Of a DNA stretch of 64,000 bases, positions 9,172-19,144 are shown one piece after another. The notes under the pieces were generated by a model that was given only the letters and a program-made list of their open reading frames with translations, was not told the DNA's origin and did not search any database. Origin of the DNA: Lentisphaerota bacterium. Lineage in GTDB: Bacteria; Verrucomicrobiota; Lentisphaeria; Victivallales; UBA1829. The translations under genes and the position numbers were made by a program. Each line of letters begins with the position of its first letter. The first letter of the stretch is position 1. The stretch covers positions 186,670 through 250,669 of the forward strand of contig SUVR01000002.1 in assembly GCA_015061915.1 (NCBI GenBank), read 5' to 3'.

Positions 9172-10530
9172 TCATTTCTTTGCGTTCATGATCTGGTCGC
9201 CGGTAAAGACGATGTAGTTAATATGGAAAACAGCATAAACTTCATCATTGACCCCGATCAGAGCTGCGCCCCAGTTATCGTTGACGATGCTTTTGTTTTT
9301 CTGTGCCTGTTTGATCTGTTCTTCATTTCCGGCGTTTTCCTCCGGAATGGTATTCAGCAGCTTTACATAGCTCATCGTGTTAGCAATCTCTTTGCTGTAT
9401 GTGCTGTCAGCTTTTCTGGCATCTTCATTTCTGTCACAACTGAGATTGAGATAAGTCACCAGGTAAACACGGTTGTTCTTGTATTCCTGATGCAGCTTAT
9501 TCGCAAAGTCGCGGATCTGCGGCAGAGTGCCACGAACTTCCAGCTCAGTGCTGAAGGTGCTGTAGCCGTTGTCTTCTGCATCCGGCAGATAACTTCCCGC
9601 ACGATAGAGGGAAACCAGTTTCACTCCGGCTTCACTCATATTTTTGATCAGATTTTCATAAATCTGAATGCGGGTCATAATGTAAGGAATATTTTTGTTC
9701 CCGATCTTGTTGAGAGCGGCGTCATTGGACTCTTCATCTTCGTCCGTGACTCCACGGCGACCGGTAAAGAGATTCGTGATCCGGGATTCGTTATTGTCCA
9801 TTTCCATATTGGCAAAGGGAATTTTCTTTTTCGCCACAAGATCAAGAGTATATTTCGAAAAATACGGTGCGAACTTCAGCGCATTTTCAAAGGACCGGGG
9901 CAAGCCCAATGCCTGCAGAAAAACAGCCTTCTGTACGGCGTATTCATCTTTCTCGCTGTTGAGATCTTCCAGCGTCACTTTGGAAGCTTCCGCCAGGAAC
10001 GCAGCAAACGCCTTATCATAGGCTACGCTGTCCTGAGCATCAGCAGAGGCAAGGATTTCTTCTTTCACCAGGCGGTAAAGTTTATTCAGACCGTCAATTC
10101 CGGGATTGACCGGCTTGAAATCTTTTCCCATATCCTTGACTTTTTTGACAAGGATTTCATGCAGACCATTCAAGGTCATTGCATCCGCTGCTTTTTTGAA
10201 CTTTTCAGAAGCGGCTTCCTTCTTGAGCGTATCAAGAAAAGCATTGACTGCGGGATCAAGATAGCAACCGAAAACACGCTGCTGTTCTTTTGTTTTCTGT
10301 TCAAGAGCGGCGGCGTCTTCATTGATCCGCACGGCATTTGCTTTCACCACGCGGGGATTGGTCTGCGCCGTGATCGCATTGATTTTGCCGTTGATATTAT
10401 CAATATTCTGCATTTTCTCATTGATCGCCTGATACTGCATGACGACCAGGGCGATCAGCACGACTGCGATCACTGCAGTTACGCCAAGGACCACCACAAG
10501 GGTCATATTTTTTTTGATAAATTCTGACAT
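9172..10530 (-). CDS. Amuc_1100-like pilus-system protein
   Basis: The 452-residue protein has a short cytoplasmic N-terminus, one membrane helix (residues about 10-32), a coiled-coil segment just after it (QYQAINEKMQNIDNINGKIN) and a mixed alpha/beta remainder that ends with strands like those of PilO/GspM-type ferredoxin folds. Its length is larger than the roughly 317 residues known for Amuc_1100. A typical AAGGAG ribosome site precedes the ATG at 10530. It follows the PilM-like gene by 21 bases, so an inner-membrane alignment complex of PilM-PilN-PilO type is the expected role. The family call rests on gene order and domain layout. Confidence 0.65.
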   Translation of the reverse strand: MSEFIKKNMTLVVVLGVTAVIAVVLIALVVMQYQAINEKMQNIDNINGKINAITAQTNPRVVKANAVRINEDAAALEQKTKEQQRVFGCYLDPAVNAFLDTLKKEAASEKFKKAADAMTLNGLHEILVKKVKDMGKDFKPVNPGIDGLNKLYRLVKEEILASADAQDSVAYDKAFAAFLAEASKVTLEDLNSEKDEYAVQKAVFLQALGLPRSFENALKFAPYFSKYTLDLVAKKKIPFANMEMDNNESRITNLFTGRRGVTDEDEESNDAALNKIGNKNIPYIMTRIQIYENLIKNMSEAGVKLVSLYRAGSYLPDAEDNGYSTFSTELEVRGTLPQIRDFANKLHQEYKNNRVYLVTYLNLSCDRNEDARKADSTYSKEIANTMSYVKLLNTIPEENAGNEEQIKQAQKNKSIVNDNWGAALIGVNDEVYAVFHINYIVFTGDQIMNAKK

Positions 10531-10551
10531 TGTATTTCTCTCCTTGGTGTA

Positions 10552-12309
10552 TTATTTCGCTACCGGCCAACAGATGGTGAACGCGGAAAGGTTGATTCCG
10601 GGAACCACATCATTTTTATAATAGTCATTCATCGTGCCGGAATCCAGACGGTATTCCTTATTCAGGACACCTTCCACAAACTTACCGAGCATGGTGCTGT
10701 GTTCACCGGCACCGGTCTTACCGGAAACGATATAACCTTTGAAACTCAACCAGGTTCCGGAAGCCTTTTCTTCCGACTTTTTCTCACCTCTGATAGAGCG
10801 TTTTTCCTTTTCCTTCAGGGAGAATTCAGGCTTATTGGAATAAACCACATTCGTAAACCAGAGCTGTTCATTCAGTGTCTGGTTGTTTCCGGCTGCTTCT
10901 GCAAAATATTCTTTCACATAGCCTTTCTGGATCACATCAAGTGCGGTCAGGAAGGAATTGCGTTTCTGCAGGAGCTGATCCGTAATATAGGAATGTTTCA
11001 CAGCACTCGCCTTCTGGCTTCTCTTGGCAGCTTCCACGCTCCGTTTCACAACCTGTTTTTCAGAAAGTTTCTGATTCATCCGGTTTTCCTTGATCTGCAA
11101 TTCGTCCACCTGCTGACCAAGGGACCAGAGGGAAATCAAAAGATAAACAAGGACAACTGCGGCGGAAGCGTAAATGTACGGCAGTTTCTGACGCATACGC
11201 GCCTGCTGTTTCACCGATTCCGGCACAAGAGCGATTTCCACCGGTGTAGAACGGAAACTGCGCATTGCAAGACCGATCGTTTCACCGCAGAGGTGCGCCT
11301 GTTCCTGCAACATTTCCTGATTCATATCCGGACTCAGATTGATCACCTGGAATGCATTGAAATAATCTACAGGGATCCGCAGTTTTTCCACAAAGAAACG
11401 CGGAGTGAATGCCATCACAGAACTGCCACCCGCCAGATACATCTTTTCCGGCTTTCTGCCATGCTGGGAAGCACGGTAAACATTGATCGAGCGGTTGATT
11501 TCTCCATGAAGTCTGGTCATCACATTACGGATGATCTTGGAAACGGTTGCCGCAACATCAGATTCCGGTTCTTCGTAAGCACCGCCGAGAGCGACAAAGC
11601 CATGACGGCGTTTGATTTCGTCCGCATCTGCAAAAGACATATTGAATTCTTTGGCGATCTGCTGGGTGATCGTATTGCCGGCGACCGGAATCGTACGGAT
11701 GAAGAATCGGGGACCATCCACAAAAATGAGCGTGGAGGATTTACCGCCGATGTTCAGGATCATCTCACACTGGGAATCTCCAATCCCGTTCGCACGGGCA
11801 GAGTTATAAAGAGCAGTGGGGGAAACTTCAATGGAAACGATCTTTTTTCCGGCTTCAGCGAGTGCATCGCGAATTGCAAGGACTTCATCATTCTTGACGC
11901 TGACCAGCATAGCATCAATTTCATCACTGCCATCCTGATCCTCAATCAGCTGGTAATCCCATGCGACCTCATTCAACGGATAGGGGATCCGCGATTCAGC
12001 TTCGTATGTGACCAGTTCCCGGATCTTTTCCGGATCGGTGGTCATTGCGGGGATCTTGATGAAGGGGATCAGTGCATCCTGCCCCGTAATCGCAACAAAC
12101 GCTTTTTTCGCTTTGAAGTCATTGTTTGCGAGCATTTCCTTCAAAGCATAAATCATTGCTTCCTGAGCGGTCGCTTCATCAGAGTCGTTCGTGTACTCAG
12201 AGTACACAAAGCTTTCCATTTCGATGTTCTCTGATGTGCAAGAGAACTCAGACATCTTGATGCTGTCAGCACCAATATCAATACAGAGAATTCTTTCTTG
12301 TCCTGCCAT
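10552..12309 (-). CDS. PilM-like actin-fold ATPase fused to a PilN-like part (Amuc_1101-like)
   Basis: The first 350 residues match the PilM/FtsA/actin fold: phosphate-1 loop ILCIDIGADSIKMSEF at the N-terminus, a second loop ILNIGGKSSTLIFVD near 190, and YLAGGSSVM near 300. A membrane helix follows at about 385-405 (YIYASAAVVLVYLLISLWSL), then a coiled coil and a C-terminal periplasmic domain. This is the arrangement of a PilM cytoplasmic protein joined to a PilN-like membrane protein, as in Amuc_1101. In type IV pilus machines PilM and PilN link the cytoplasmic motor to the periplasmic ring. The gene starts five bases after the 1102-like stop. Confidence 0.8.
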   Translation of the reverse strand: MAGQERILCIDIGADSIKMSEFSCTSENIEMESFVYSEYTNDSDEATAQEAMIYALKEMLANNDFKAKKAFVAITGQDALIPFIKIPAMTTDPEKIRELVTYEAESRIPYPLNEVAWDYQLIEDQDGSDEIDAMLVSVKNDEVLAIRDALAEAGKKIVSIEVSPTALYNSARANGIGDSQCEMILNIGGKSSTLIFVDGPRFFIRTIPVAGNTITQQIAKEFNMSFADADEIKRRHGFVALGGAYEEPESDVAATVSKIIRNVMTRLHGEINRSINVYRASQHGRKPEKMYLAGGSSVMAFTPRFFVEKLRIPVDYFNAFQVINLSPDMNQEMLQEQAHLCGETIGLAMRSFRSTPVEIALVPESVKQQARMRQKLPYIYASAAVVLVYLLISLWSLGQQVDELQIKENRMNQKLSEKQVVKRSVEAAKRSQKASAVKHSYITDQLLQKRNSFLTALDVIQKGYVKEYFAEAAGNNQTLNEQLWFTNVVYSNKPEFSLKEKEKRSIRGEKKSEEKASGTWLSFKGYIVSGKTGAGEHSTMLGKFVEGVLNKEYRLDSGTMNDYYKNDVVPGINLSAFTICWPVAK

Positions 12310-12314
12310 ACTTC

Positions 12315-13163
12315 TTATCTCCCGGCTGCCTGTTTTTTGGTGTGTTCCTGGCGTTCAAAATCAACCCATGCCCACGGGCTGTCTGAACCGGACAACACAA
12401 CATCAAACAATTCAAAATAGCTGCGGTTGTTTGCGTCATAATCCTTAAAACGGGCGGCAACCGCCGCTCTATCGTCATTTTTCATTTTGCCGTTCATTTT
12501 GTCCTTAATAAAAGAAGTGAATTCTTTTCCGGCAGGCTTGATTCCCTGCACTGCGGCACCACCGGCTCCTTCGATCGTCACACGGACAGGAATACCGGAA
12601 AGGATCTTTTCCAAATTCTTCGGCGGTTCTTTGTAGCCGACAAAATAGCGGGACACCGTAGCGGGAGAAAGATAGCAACGGATCACATGGTAAACGTAAT
12701 CACCTTTTTCTCCGACAATGTATCCGGGAGGGACAGCAAGGCCGCCGACATTTGCCACCGGTTCCAGTGTAAAATCACCGGAAAGGACCGCCCATTCCCA
12801 TCTGCCGTTCGGACCGATGACCGGGCTGAGCAATTCGACCTTAACTTTCAGATTATCCAACCACGGTGCTCCGGCTTTCGTGTTCGTCTTGAACGGAACA
12901 GCGATCTCACACCAGGGACGGGAATACTTCAATTCCGGTGCATCTTTTCCTTTGGAAAGCTCATACCGGGGCACAGTCTTCATTGAAACCGTGATCACAC
13001 CCGGAATATCTTTTGCGATTTCACTGGACTCACCACTTCCGGTTTTCGAGTCAAGGATCTGAACAAGTTGTGCGCCGCCACGCCCGCCTCGCTGCGCATT
13101 CAGCGTTGAAGCACCACACAGCAACAGAACGGTCAAAACACCGAAGATAATTCTGTTTTTCAT
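12315..13163 (-). CDS. Amuc_1102-like secreted protein, first gene of the pilus-like operon
   Basis: The 282-residue product has a clear signal peptide (MKNRIIFGVLTVLLLCGAST, then LNAQRGGRGG) and a beta-rich mature part with no enzyme motif. It is the promoter-proximal gene of the six-gene operon. The Akkermansia counterpart Amuc_1102 is secreted and reported to have an immunoglobulin-like fold; the resemblance here is by position, size and export signal, so the name is tentative. A GAGGAG ribosome site stands seven bases before the ATG. Confidence 0.6.
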   Translation of the reverse strand: MKNRIIFGVLTVLLLCGASTLNAQRGGRGGAQLVQILDSKTGSGESSEIAKDIPGVITVSMKTVPRYELSKGKDAPELKYSRPWCEIAVPFKTNTKAGAPWLDNLKVKVELLSPVIGPNGRWEWAVLSGDFTLEPVANVGGLAVPPGYIVGEKGDYVYHVIRCYLSPATVSRYFVGYKEPPKNLEKILSGIPVRVTIEGAGGAAVQGIKPAGKEFTSFIKDKMNGKMKNDDRAAVAARFKDYDANNRSYFELFDVVLSGSDSPWAWVDFERQEHTKKQAAGR

Positions 13164-13211
13164 TATCTGCTCCTCAATCTGTTATTTTTATGTTATTCTT
13201 CGTCATACCGA

Positions 13212-13240
13212 AAAATACAGTCTGTTTTCCATACTTTCAA
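13212..13240 (-). promoter_or_regulatory. Promoter of the pilus-like operon
   Basis: On the minus strand TTGAAA (13240-13235) and TATTTT (13217-13212) are 17 bases apart, about 50 bases before the ATG of the Amuc_1102-like gene. A TG pair precedes the -10 box. Confidence 0.5.
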
Positions 13241-13275
13241 GCAAAATCTTGTTTAAAAGTGAAAGAAATCTCTGA

Positions 13276-13320
13276 TTTTTTTGAAAAAAATGTAAAATTT
13301 ACTGTTTTTTTTCAAAAATT
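13276..13320. promoter_or_regulatory. Large AT-rich palindrome upstream of the pilus operon promoter
   Basis: An inner perfect palindrome GTAAAATTTAC (13292-13302) is bracketed by runs of A then T, and these by TTTTTTTG and CAAAAATT, so nearly 40 bases are self-complementary. It lies about 40 bases upstream of the pilus -35 box and 20 bases after the secG stop. It could be a regulator-binding site or a curved DNA element; it lacks the GC core of a terminator. Confidence 0.4.
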
Positions 13321-13341
13321 ACTGTAAGATTTGACTGCTTT

Positions 13342-13764
13342 TTATTTTTTATCTGCCGCTCCGGCTGCCGGCACTTCCGCCTTGACTTCCGTCACAGGCT
13401 GGCTCACCGGCTGCTCAATTTTATTTTCCTCAACAACAGGCTGAACAGCCTCAACCGCTGTTGCACTCTGTTTTTCTTCTGTTGCATCTCCTTCTTCCAC
13501 GCCCTCCATCAGGGAATCCGGGCTGGAGTGAGCGGAAATAACGGTCAGCGCAAGAGTCAGCGCAAAGAAGATGGCAATCAGCCACACAGTCAATTTGGAT
13601 GCGTGATCCATAGCATGGGCGCCAAACACATTTTCACCTGTGCCGCCGAACGCAGCACCGAGCCCGCCGCTTTTGGAAGGCTGGATCAGGATCAGGATTA
13701 CCAGAATGAACGCAATAATAACGATCAATGCGTAGATGATGACATTCAGGACTGAAAGAAACAT
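13342..13764 (-). CDS. secG: Protein translocase subunit SecG
   Basis: Two membrane helices (residues about 5-25 and 58-78) enclose the family motif LILIQPSKSGGLGAAFGG and a short cytoplasmic loop, as in SecG, which assists SecYE in moving proteins across the inner membrane. The first 85 residues are the whole conserved domain; the remaining 55 form a low-complexity tail rich in Glu, Val, Pro and Ala (for example EENKIEQPVSQPVTEVKAEV) that is probably disordered. It lies downstream of tpiA, the position secG often holds in bacteria. Confidence 0.93.
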   Translation of the reverse strand: MFLSVLNVIIYALIVIIAFILVILILIQPSKSGGLGAAFGGTGENVFGAHAMDHASKLTVWLIAIFFALTLALTVISAHSSPDSLMEGVEEGDATEEKQSATAVEAVQPVVEENKIEQPVSQPVTEVKAEVPAAGAADKK

Positions 13765-13932
13765 TTTTTTCTCCGTTGTTGCTATCTTTTATTTATTTTT
13801 ATTCTCTAAACCGGACCCGTATTTTATCAAGAAAATACTGCAGTCGGTTACTTATAGCACAGATTACGCCGTTTTCAAGACCTTAATCAAAAAAAGGATA
13901 AAAAAATATATACTATTTCAATTTAAAGGGAC

Positions 13933-13972
13933 AAAAAAATACCGGTCGGGGGTTTACCCGGCCGGTATTTTG
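13933..13972 (-). terminator. Terminator after tpiA
   Basis: A 14-base stem with core ACCGGCCGGG/CCCGACCGGT and a six-base loop is followed on the minus strand by a run of seven T. It ends the tpiA transcript; AT-rich sequence without other visible features fills the rest of the 230-base gap to secG. Confidence 0.85.
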
Positions 13973-13995
13973 AATTTATCAGGCAAAACGTTCGA

Positions 13996-14760
13996 TTATG
14001 CACCGATACCGTTCTTGACAAGAGCAGTGAAGGAATCAGCCTTCAGAGCAGCGCCGCCGATCAGACCGCCATCGATATCTTCCTTGGCGATGAGTTCTGC
14101 GGAGTTTTCGGGCTTCATGCTGCCGCCGTACTGAACGACGACTTCGTTGCCGGCTTCGCCGAACATTTCGACCAGAGTCTTGCGGATGAAAGCATGAGTT
14201 TCCTGAGCCATATCCGGGGTGGCAGTTTTGCCGGTACCGATCGCCCAGACCGGTTCGTAAGCGATCGTGATGTTCGCCATGTCAGCAGCCGTGATGTCTG
14301 CCAGACCGCCGCGGATCTGCTTATCCAGAACGCTGTTCGTGATGCCGCCTTCCCGTTCTTCCAGGGTTTCGCCGATGCAGACGATGGGCTTCAGAGCGTA
14401 CTTGAGAGCAGCTTTGATGCGGGCGTTGACCGTGGCATCCGTTTCACCGAAGTACTGACGGCGTTCGCTGTGACCGATGATCACATATTCCACACCGATT
14501 TCCTGCAGCATTGCGCCGGAGATTTCACCGGTGAACGCACCGTTGTCCGCCCAGTGAATGTTCTGAGCGCCGACCTTGACATTGGAGCCTTTCAGGACTT
14601 CCACAGCCGTTGCAAGGCTGGTGAAGGTGGGGCAAACTGCCACTTCCACTTTACCTGCCAGCGGGGCAAGGCTTTCTTTCAGAGCTTCGCAGAGAGCCTT
14701 TGCTTCTGCGGCAGTCTTATTCATTTTCCAGTTACCGGCAATAAAAATCTTGCGTGCCAT
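13996..14760 (-). CDS. tpiA: Triosephosphate isomerase
   Basis: This 254-residue cytoplasmic enzyme interconverts dihydroxyacetone phosphate and glyceraldehyde 3-phosphate. All family marks are present: GNWKMNK with the substrate lysine near residue 13, the electrophile histidine in VIIGHSERRQYFGE, and the catalytic glutamate and flexible loop in YEPVWAIGTGKTAT. Length is typical. It has its own promoter at 14809-14837 and its own terminator, although it lies in line with gapA and pgk. Confidence 0.98.
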   Translation of the reverse strand: MARKIFIAGNWKMNKTAAEAKALCEALKESLAPLAGKVEVAVCPTFTSLATAVEVLKGSNVKVGAQNIHWADNGAFTGEISGAMLQEIGVEYVIIGHSERRQYFGETDATVNARIKAALKYALKPIVCIGETLEEREGGITNSVLDKQIRGGLADITAADMANITIAYEPVWAIGTGKTATPDMAQETHAFIRKTLVEMFGEAGNEVVVQYGGSMKPENSAELIAKEDIDGGLIGGAALKADSFTALVKNGIGA

Positions 14761-14808
14761 AGTTCGTTTCCTTTATGTTGTTGATTGGTTGTTGTTTCGT
14801 CGTCTTTT

Positions 14809-14837
14809 AATATAGCATCTCTGCAGAAAAATTGCAA
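14809..14837 (-). promoter_or_regulatory. Promoter of tpiA
   Basis: On the minus strand TTGCAA (14837-14832) and TATATT (14814-14809) are 17 bases apart, about 50 bases before the tpiA ATG and directly after the stop of the isomerase-like gene. Confidence 0.6.
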
Positions 14838-14842
14838 ATCCT

Positions 14843-15616
14843 TCAGTCGATGGCATCCCAGGTCTTCCGCAGAACAGCGATCGCCGTTTCCGCATCCAGC
14901 TTTTTATCTGCAGAGCCATAACATTCCACAGAGATCCCGTGCGTGTACCCACCGTGTTTCAGAACAGAGAAGAATTCCGTCAGATCCCATTCCTGCATCC
15001 CTGGCGCCAGACGGTCCGGCGTTGTCGCAACGTGGATATGCCGCAGAAGCGGTGCGTTCCACGCAAGAGCCTCCAGTGCGTTGTCCGACTTGTAGAAGTG
15101 GTAGGAATCCGCCAGCAATTTCACATTGGGGTGGTTCACACGATTGACCAGTGAAGCACCAGCTCCGACAGAATTGATGATATTGGAGTCCGGGATCCCC
15201 AGCGGTTCCAGCACCAGTGTTACGCCGGACTTTTCGAGAACCGGCAGCAGGTCCTGCACAAAGGCAAGGATCTGCTCCGCTGCTTTCTCTGCGGGGAAAC
15301 CTTCGGGAACATCCCGTGCGCCGCCGGATCCGAAAACGATCGTGGGAATACCGCACTCGCCTGCACGGGTGATCACCTTTTCTGCATGAGCCATCAACGC
15401 CGCCCGATCCACGTTATCTCCAGTGATCTTGAGATTTCCGGGGATGAAACAGTTGGCGCTCAGACAGGGAAGTGCCGCTTTGGCGATCCGTTCTTTGCAG
15501 TCGTCCTGACACAGCACGGCAGAGGCGTTACATTCAAAAAAATCGAATCCCGCCTCTGCGTAGAGAGCTGTTTCTTCCGGCGCACAGCAATAACCGAACC
15601 GGACTTTCCGTTCCAT
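14843..15616 (-). CDS. Sugar phosphate isomerase/epimerase-like TIM-barrel protein
   Basis: The 257-residue product resembles the AP endonuclease 2/xylose isomerase-like TIM-barrel family: VRFGYCCAPEETALYAEAGFDF near the start, VLEPLGIPDSN with the metal-binding glutamate, LLADSYHFYKS with the aspartate-histidine pair, and HIHVATTPDR near the third metal site. Such proteins isomerise or epimerise sugars with a divalent metal; the substrate is not evident. The start at 15616 is chosen because its ATG overlaps the TGA of the upstream gene by one base (TGATG), which implies coupled translation. No signal peptide, so cytoplasmic. Confidence 0.82.
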   Translation of the reverse strand: MERKVRFGYCCAPEETALYAEAGFDFFECNASAVLCQDDCKERIAKAALPCLSANCFIPGNLKITGDNVDRAALMAHAEKVITRAGECGIPTIVFGSGGARDVPEGFPAEKAAEQILAFVQDLLPVLEKSGVTLVLEPLGIPDSNIINSVGAGASLVNRVNHPNVKLLADSYHFYKSDNALEALAWNAPLLRHIHVATTPDRLAPGMQEWDLTEFFSVLKHGGYTHGISVECYGSADKKLDAETAIAVLRKTWDAID

Positions 15617-16644
15617 CAGGGAAGAAGTCCTTCCGCTTTCAGGGCTTCGTATGCACATTCACGCAGGAATGCGGCATCTTCGTCATCGATCACGGGGTGT
15701 TTGCAATCGACCGTGCGCGGGTCAACGCCATAGATCGCACCGTACCAGACAGCCGCCTGCAGATATTCGCCGCGGGTGTTCAGGTGGATGTTGTCCATAC
15801 CGATCTTGCGCTTGCCGTTTTCGTCCTTGCCCCAATGCATAGCGCCGACCACGTCGCCTGCCTGAGAGGGCAGATCGGGCCAGCGGTATGTTGCCAGTTC
15901 CTCATCGGAGATCTTCTGGAACTTGATGGGGAATTTTGCACGGGCGATCTGAACTGCAGTGCCCGTGGGGATACGCAGGAAACCATACTGATCCGCCAGC
16001 TTTTTGTAAGCGGCATCCAGACGATTGTACATCTCGGTCTGGTCGATGTCCCAGGTGTTGTTGAAACGGCCGTCCTGGCAACGGTAGGACCAGGTCTGCT
16101 GGACCATGATCTTTGCCTGCGGCTGTTCTTTGCGGATCCGGGCGATGAGCGTATCAGCAAAAGGCTGGTACGTATCCGGCTGCCAGCTGAAATGGCTCGC
16201 CTGCTGGATCGTGATCACATCATATACATCATCTTTGAGCATATCAATGAGCGTGCCGCCGCGCTTTTCGGAGACCCATTCCAGTCTCACGCGACCGTTG
16301 GCAATGTGCCAGATCGTGTAGTCATAGGGACGGGAGTTGGGATCCGCTTCGCTCTTTTCCAGTTCCTGGCAGTGGCGTTCCAGAGAACAGCCGCCGATAC
16401 AGGCGCTGGTAAACTTGATGCCGTTGCCGTCCGCCAGTGCAAAACTGGGCATGAGACGACCTGCGGAAATGGAGAAACTGTTTCCGATCGCAAGGATCTT
16501 GATGCTTTGTTTCATCTTCTTTTTTCCTTTTTGAGGAGCAGTCAGGTTCTGCCCGGAGATTTTCTTTTTTACCGGTTCAGCATGGATGCCGGAGGCAGCG
16601 CAAAGCATGAGACCGGTCAGCATGAACGACAGAAAACGTTTCAT
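15616..16644 (-). CDS. Secreted DUF4886 / SGNH-like hydrolase
   Basis: A signal peptide (MKRFLSFMLTGLMLCAASGI, cut after HA) is followed by ILAIGNSFS near residue 50, a variant of the SGNH block with a nucleophile-like serine, and later by WHIANGRVR, ITIQQASHFSW and a C-terminal DNIHLNTRGEYL, where Asp and His could complete a triad. This pattern fits DUF4886, an SGNH-like family often seen near carbohydrate genes. It may be an esterase acting on acylated sugars outside the cytoplasm. It sits between pgk and a TIM-barrel isomerase, with which it overlaps, so the two probably act together. Confidence 0.8.
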   Translation of the reverse strand: MKRFLSFMLTGLMLCAASGIHAEPVKKKISGQNLTAPQKGKKKMKQSIKILAIGNSFSISAGRLMPSFALADGNGIKFTSACIGGCSLERHCQELEKSEADPNSRPYDYTIWHIANGRVRLEWVSEKRGGTLIDMLKDDVYDVITIQQASHFSWQPDTYQPFADTLIARIRKEQPQAKIMVQQTWSYRCQDGRFNNTWDIDQTEMYNRLDAAYKKLADQYGFLRIPTGTAVQIARAKFPIKFQKISDEELATYRWPDLPSQAGDVVGAMHWGKDENGKRKIGMDNIHLNTRGEYLQAAVWYGAIYGVDPRTVDCKHPVIDDEDAAFLRECAYEALKAEGLLP

Positions 16645-16676
16645 AAAAAATTCCCTTGGCAGAACCTGTATCTGAA

Positions 16677-17930
16677 TTATTTATCGTTCAGAGAAACGAC
16701 GCCCGGCAGTTCCTTGCCTTCCAGATATTCCAGAGAAGCACCGCCACCGGTGGAGATGTGGGACATCTTCGGAGCGAGACCGCTCTTGTTCACCGCTGCA
16801 ACGGAGTCGCCGCCGCCGATGATGGAGATGCCGCCGTTCGCCTTGACTTCCGCCACAGCAGCGCAGACACCGAAGGTACCCTTGTTGAATTTTTCCATTT
16901 CAAACACGCCCATCGGACCGTTCCAGACAACCGTCTTGGCGGACTTGATGGCGTTGGAGTAGAGTTCCACGGTCTGGGGACCGATATCGAGACCCATCCA
17001 GCCTTCGGGGATGTCCTGACCAACGATCTGGGTGTTGGCTTCGGCATCGAACTTGTCAGCAACAACGGTATCGACCGGGAGCAGGAAGTTCACGCCTTTT
17101 TCCTTGGCGGAAGCGAGCATTTCCTTGGCATATTCCAGCTGATCGTCTTCGCAGAGGGAGTTGCCGATCTGATGTCCCATCGCCTTCAGGAAGGTGTAAG
17201 CCATACCACCACCGATGATCAGGGTATCGACCTTGTTCAGCAGATTCTTGACCACTGCCAGCTTGTCGGAGACTTTTGCACCGCCGAGGATGGCAACAAA
17301 GGGGCGGACCGGGTTTTCAACCGCATTACCCAGGTATTCGATTTCCTTTTCCAGCAGGAAGCCGGAGACGGAAGTACCGATGTACTTGGTAATGACAGCG
17401 GTGGAAGCGTGTGCGCGGTGAGCAGTACCGAACGCATCGTTGCAGAAGATATCGCCGTAGGAAGCCAGCTTTTTCGCCAGTTCCTTCTGCTGATCCTTGA
17501 GAGCGGCTTTGCGGGCCTTGAAATCTTCGTCGGATTCGCCGTCTTTCTGCTTGCACTTTGCCTGTTCTTCCTTGTGATAGCGGGTGTTTTCCAGCATCAC
17601 GATATCGCCGTCCTTCATGGCAGCGACTTCTGCATCGGCAGCAGCGCAGTCAGCAACAAAAACGATTTCCTTGCCCAGGAGCTTGCCCAGGTAGTCGGCA
17701 ACGATCTTCATGGTGGTGTCGCCGGTGATACCTTTTTCATCGGGTCTGCCCATATGGCTCATGAGGATGAGCTTGCCGCCCTGTTCGATCACATATTTGA
17801 TGGAGGCGAGAGCACCCTGGATACGGGTATCGTCTTTGATCACGCCTTCTTTGACCGGCACGTTGAAGTCAACGCGCATGATCACGCGTTTGCCTTTGAG
17901 TTCCACATCACGCAGAGTTTTCTTGTTCAT
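16677..17930 (-). CDS. pgk: Phosphoglycerate kinase
   Basis: The 417-residue enzyme transfers phosphate from 1,3-bisphosphoglycerate to ADP in glycolysis. Visible marks are [15 protein letters not shown] at the N-terminus, [37 protein letters not shown] and the nucleotide loop [13 protein letters not shown] 30-residue insertion rich in charged residues ([20 protein letters not shown]) occurs in the first domain. The start at 17930 follows an AGAAGAAG ribosome site; a longer frame to 17993 would run through the gapA terminator and is not used. It lies directly downstream of gapA. Confidence 0.97.
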   Translation of the reverse strand: MNKKTLRDVELKGKRVIMRVDFNVPVKEGVIKDDTRIQGALASIKYVIEQGGKLILMSHMGRPDEKGITGDTTMKIVADYLGKLLGKEIVFVADCAAADAEVAAMKDGDIVMLENTRYHKEEQAKCKQKDGESDEDFKARKAALKDQQKELAKKLASYGDIFCNDAFGTAHRAHASTAVITKYIGTSVSGFLLEKEIEYLGNAVENPVRPFVAILGGAKVSDKLAVVKNLLNKVDTLIIGGGMAYTFLKAMGHQIGNSLCEDDQLEYAKEMLASAKEKGVNFLLPVDTVVADKFDAEANTQIVGQDIPEGWMGLDIGPQTVELYSNAIKSAKTVVWNGPMGVFEMEKFNKGTFGVCAAVAEVKANGGISIIGGGDSVAAVNKSGLAPKMSHISTGGGASLEYLEGKELPGVVSLNDK

Positions 17931-17965
17931 TTTGCTTCTTCTTTCTGTGTGTTCAGTTGTAAGGT

Positions 17966-18006
17966 AAAAAAGCCCGAAAGCTTGTTTGTTCAAGCATCCG
18001 GGCTTT
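17966..18006 (-). terminator. Terminator between gapA and pgk
   Basis: On the minus strand the stem AAAGCCCGGATGCTTG / CAAGCTTTCGGGCTTT closes a six-base loop and is followed by T. No promoter was found between it and the pgk start, so it may act as an attenuator that lowers pgk relative to gapA. Confidence 0.75.
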
Positions 18007-18029
18007 AGAGTCAGATCCGTATCAAGGTC

Positions 18030-19067
<1,038 letters not shown>

Positions 19068-19099
19068 TTACGGATATTTTTTTATCGAGCTTTGCATTT

Positions 19100-19127
19100 A
19101 ATATAATACCGGAAACAATTTTTTCAA
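19100..19127 (-). promoter_or_regulatory. Promoter of gapA
   Basis: On the minus strand TTGAAA (19127-19122) and TATATT (19105-19100) are 16 bases apart, ending about 65 bases before the gapA ATG. Confidence 0.65.
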
Positions 19128-19144
19128 GTTGTTTCACAGGATTT

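Noticed and set aside
17930-17993. N-terminal extension of phosphoglycerate kinase
   Set aside because: It would run over the gapA terminator hairpin and adds residues not found in the family; the inner ATG has a ribosome site.
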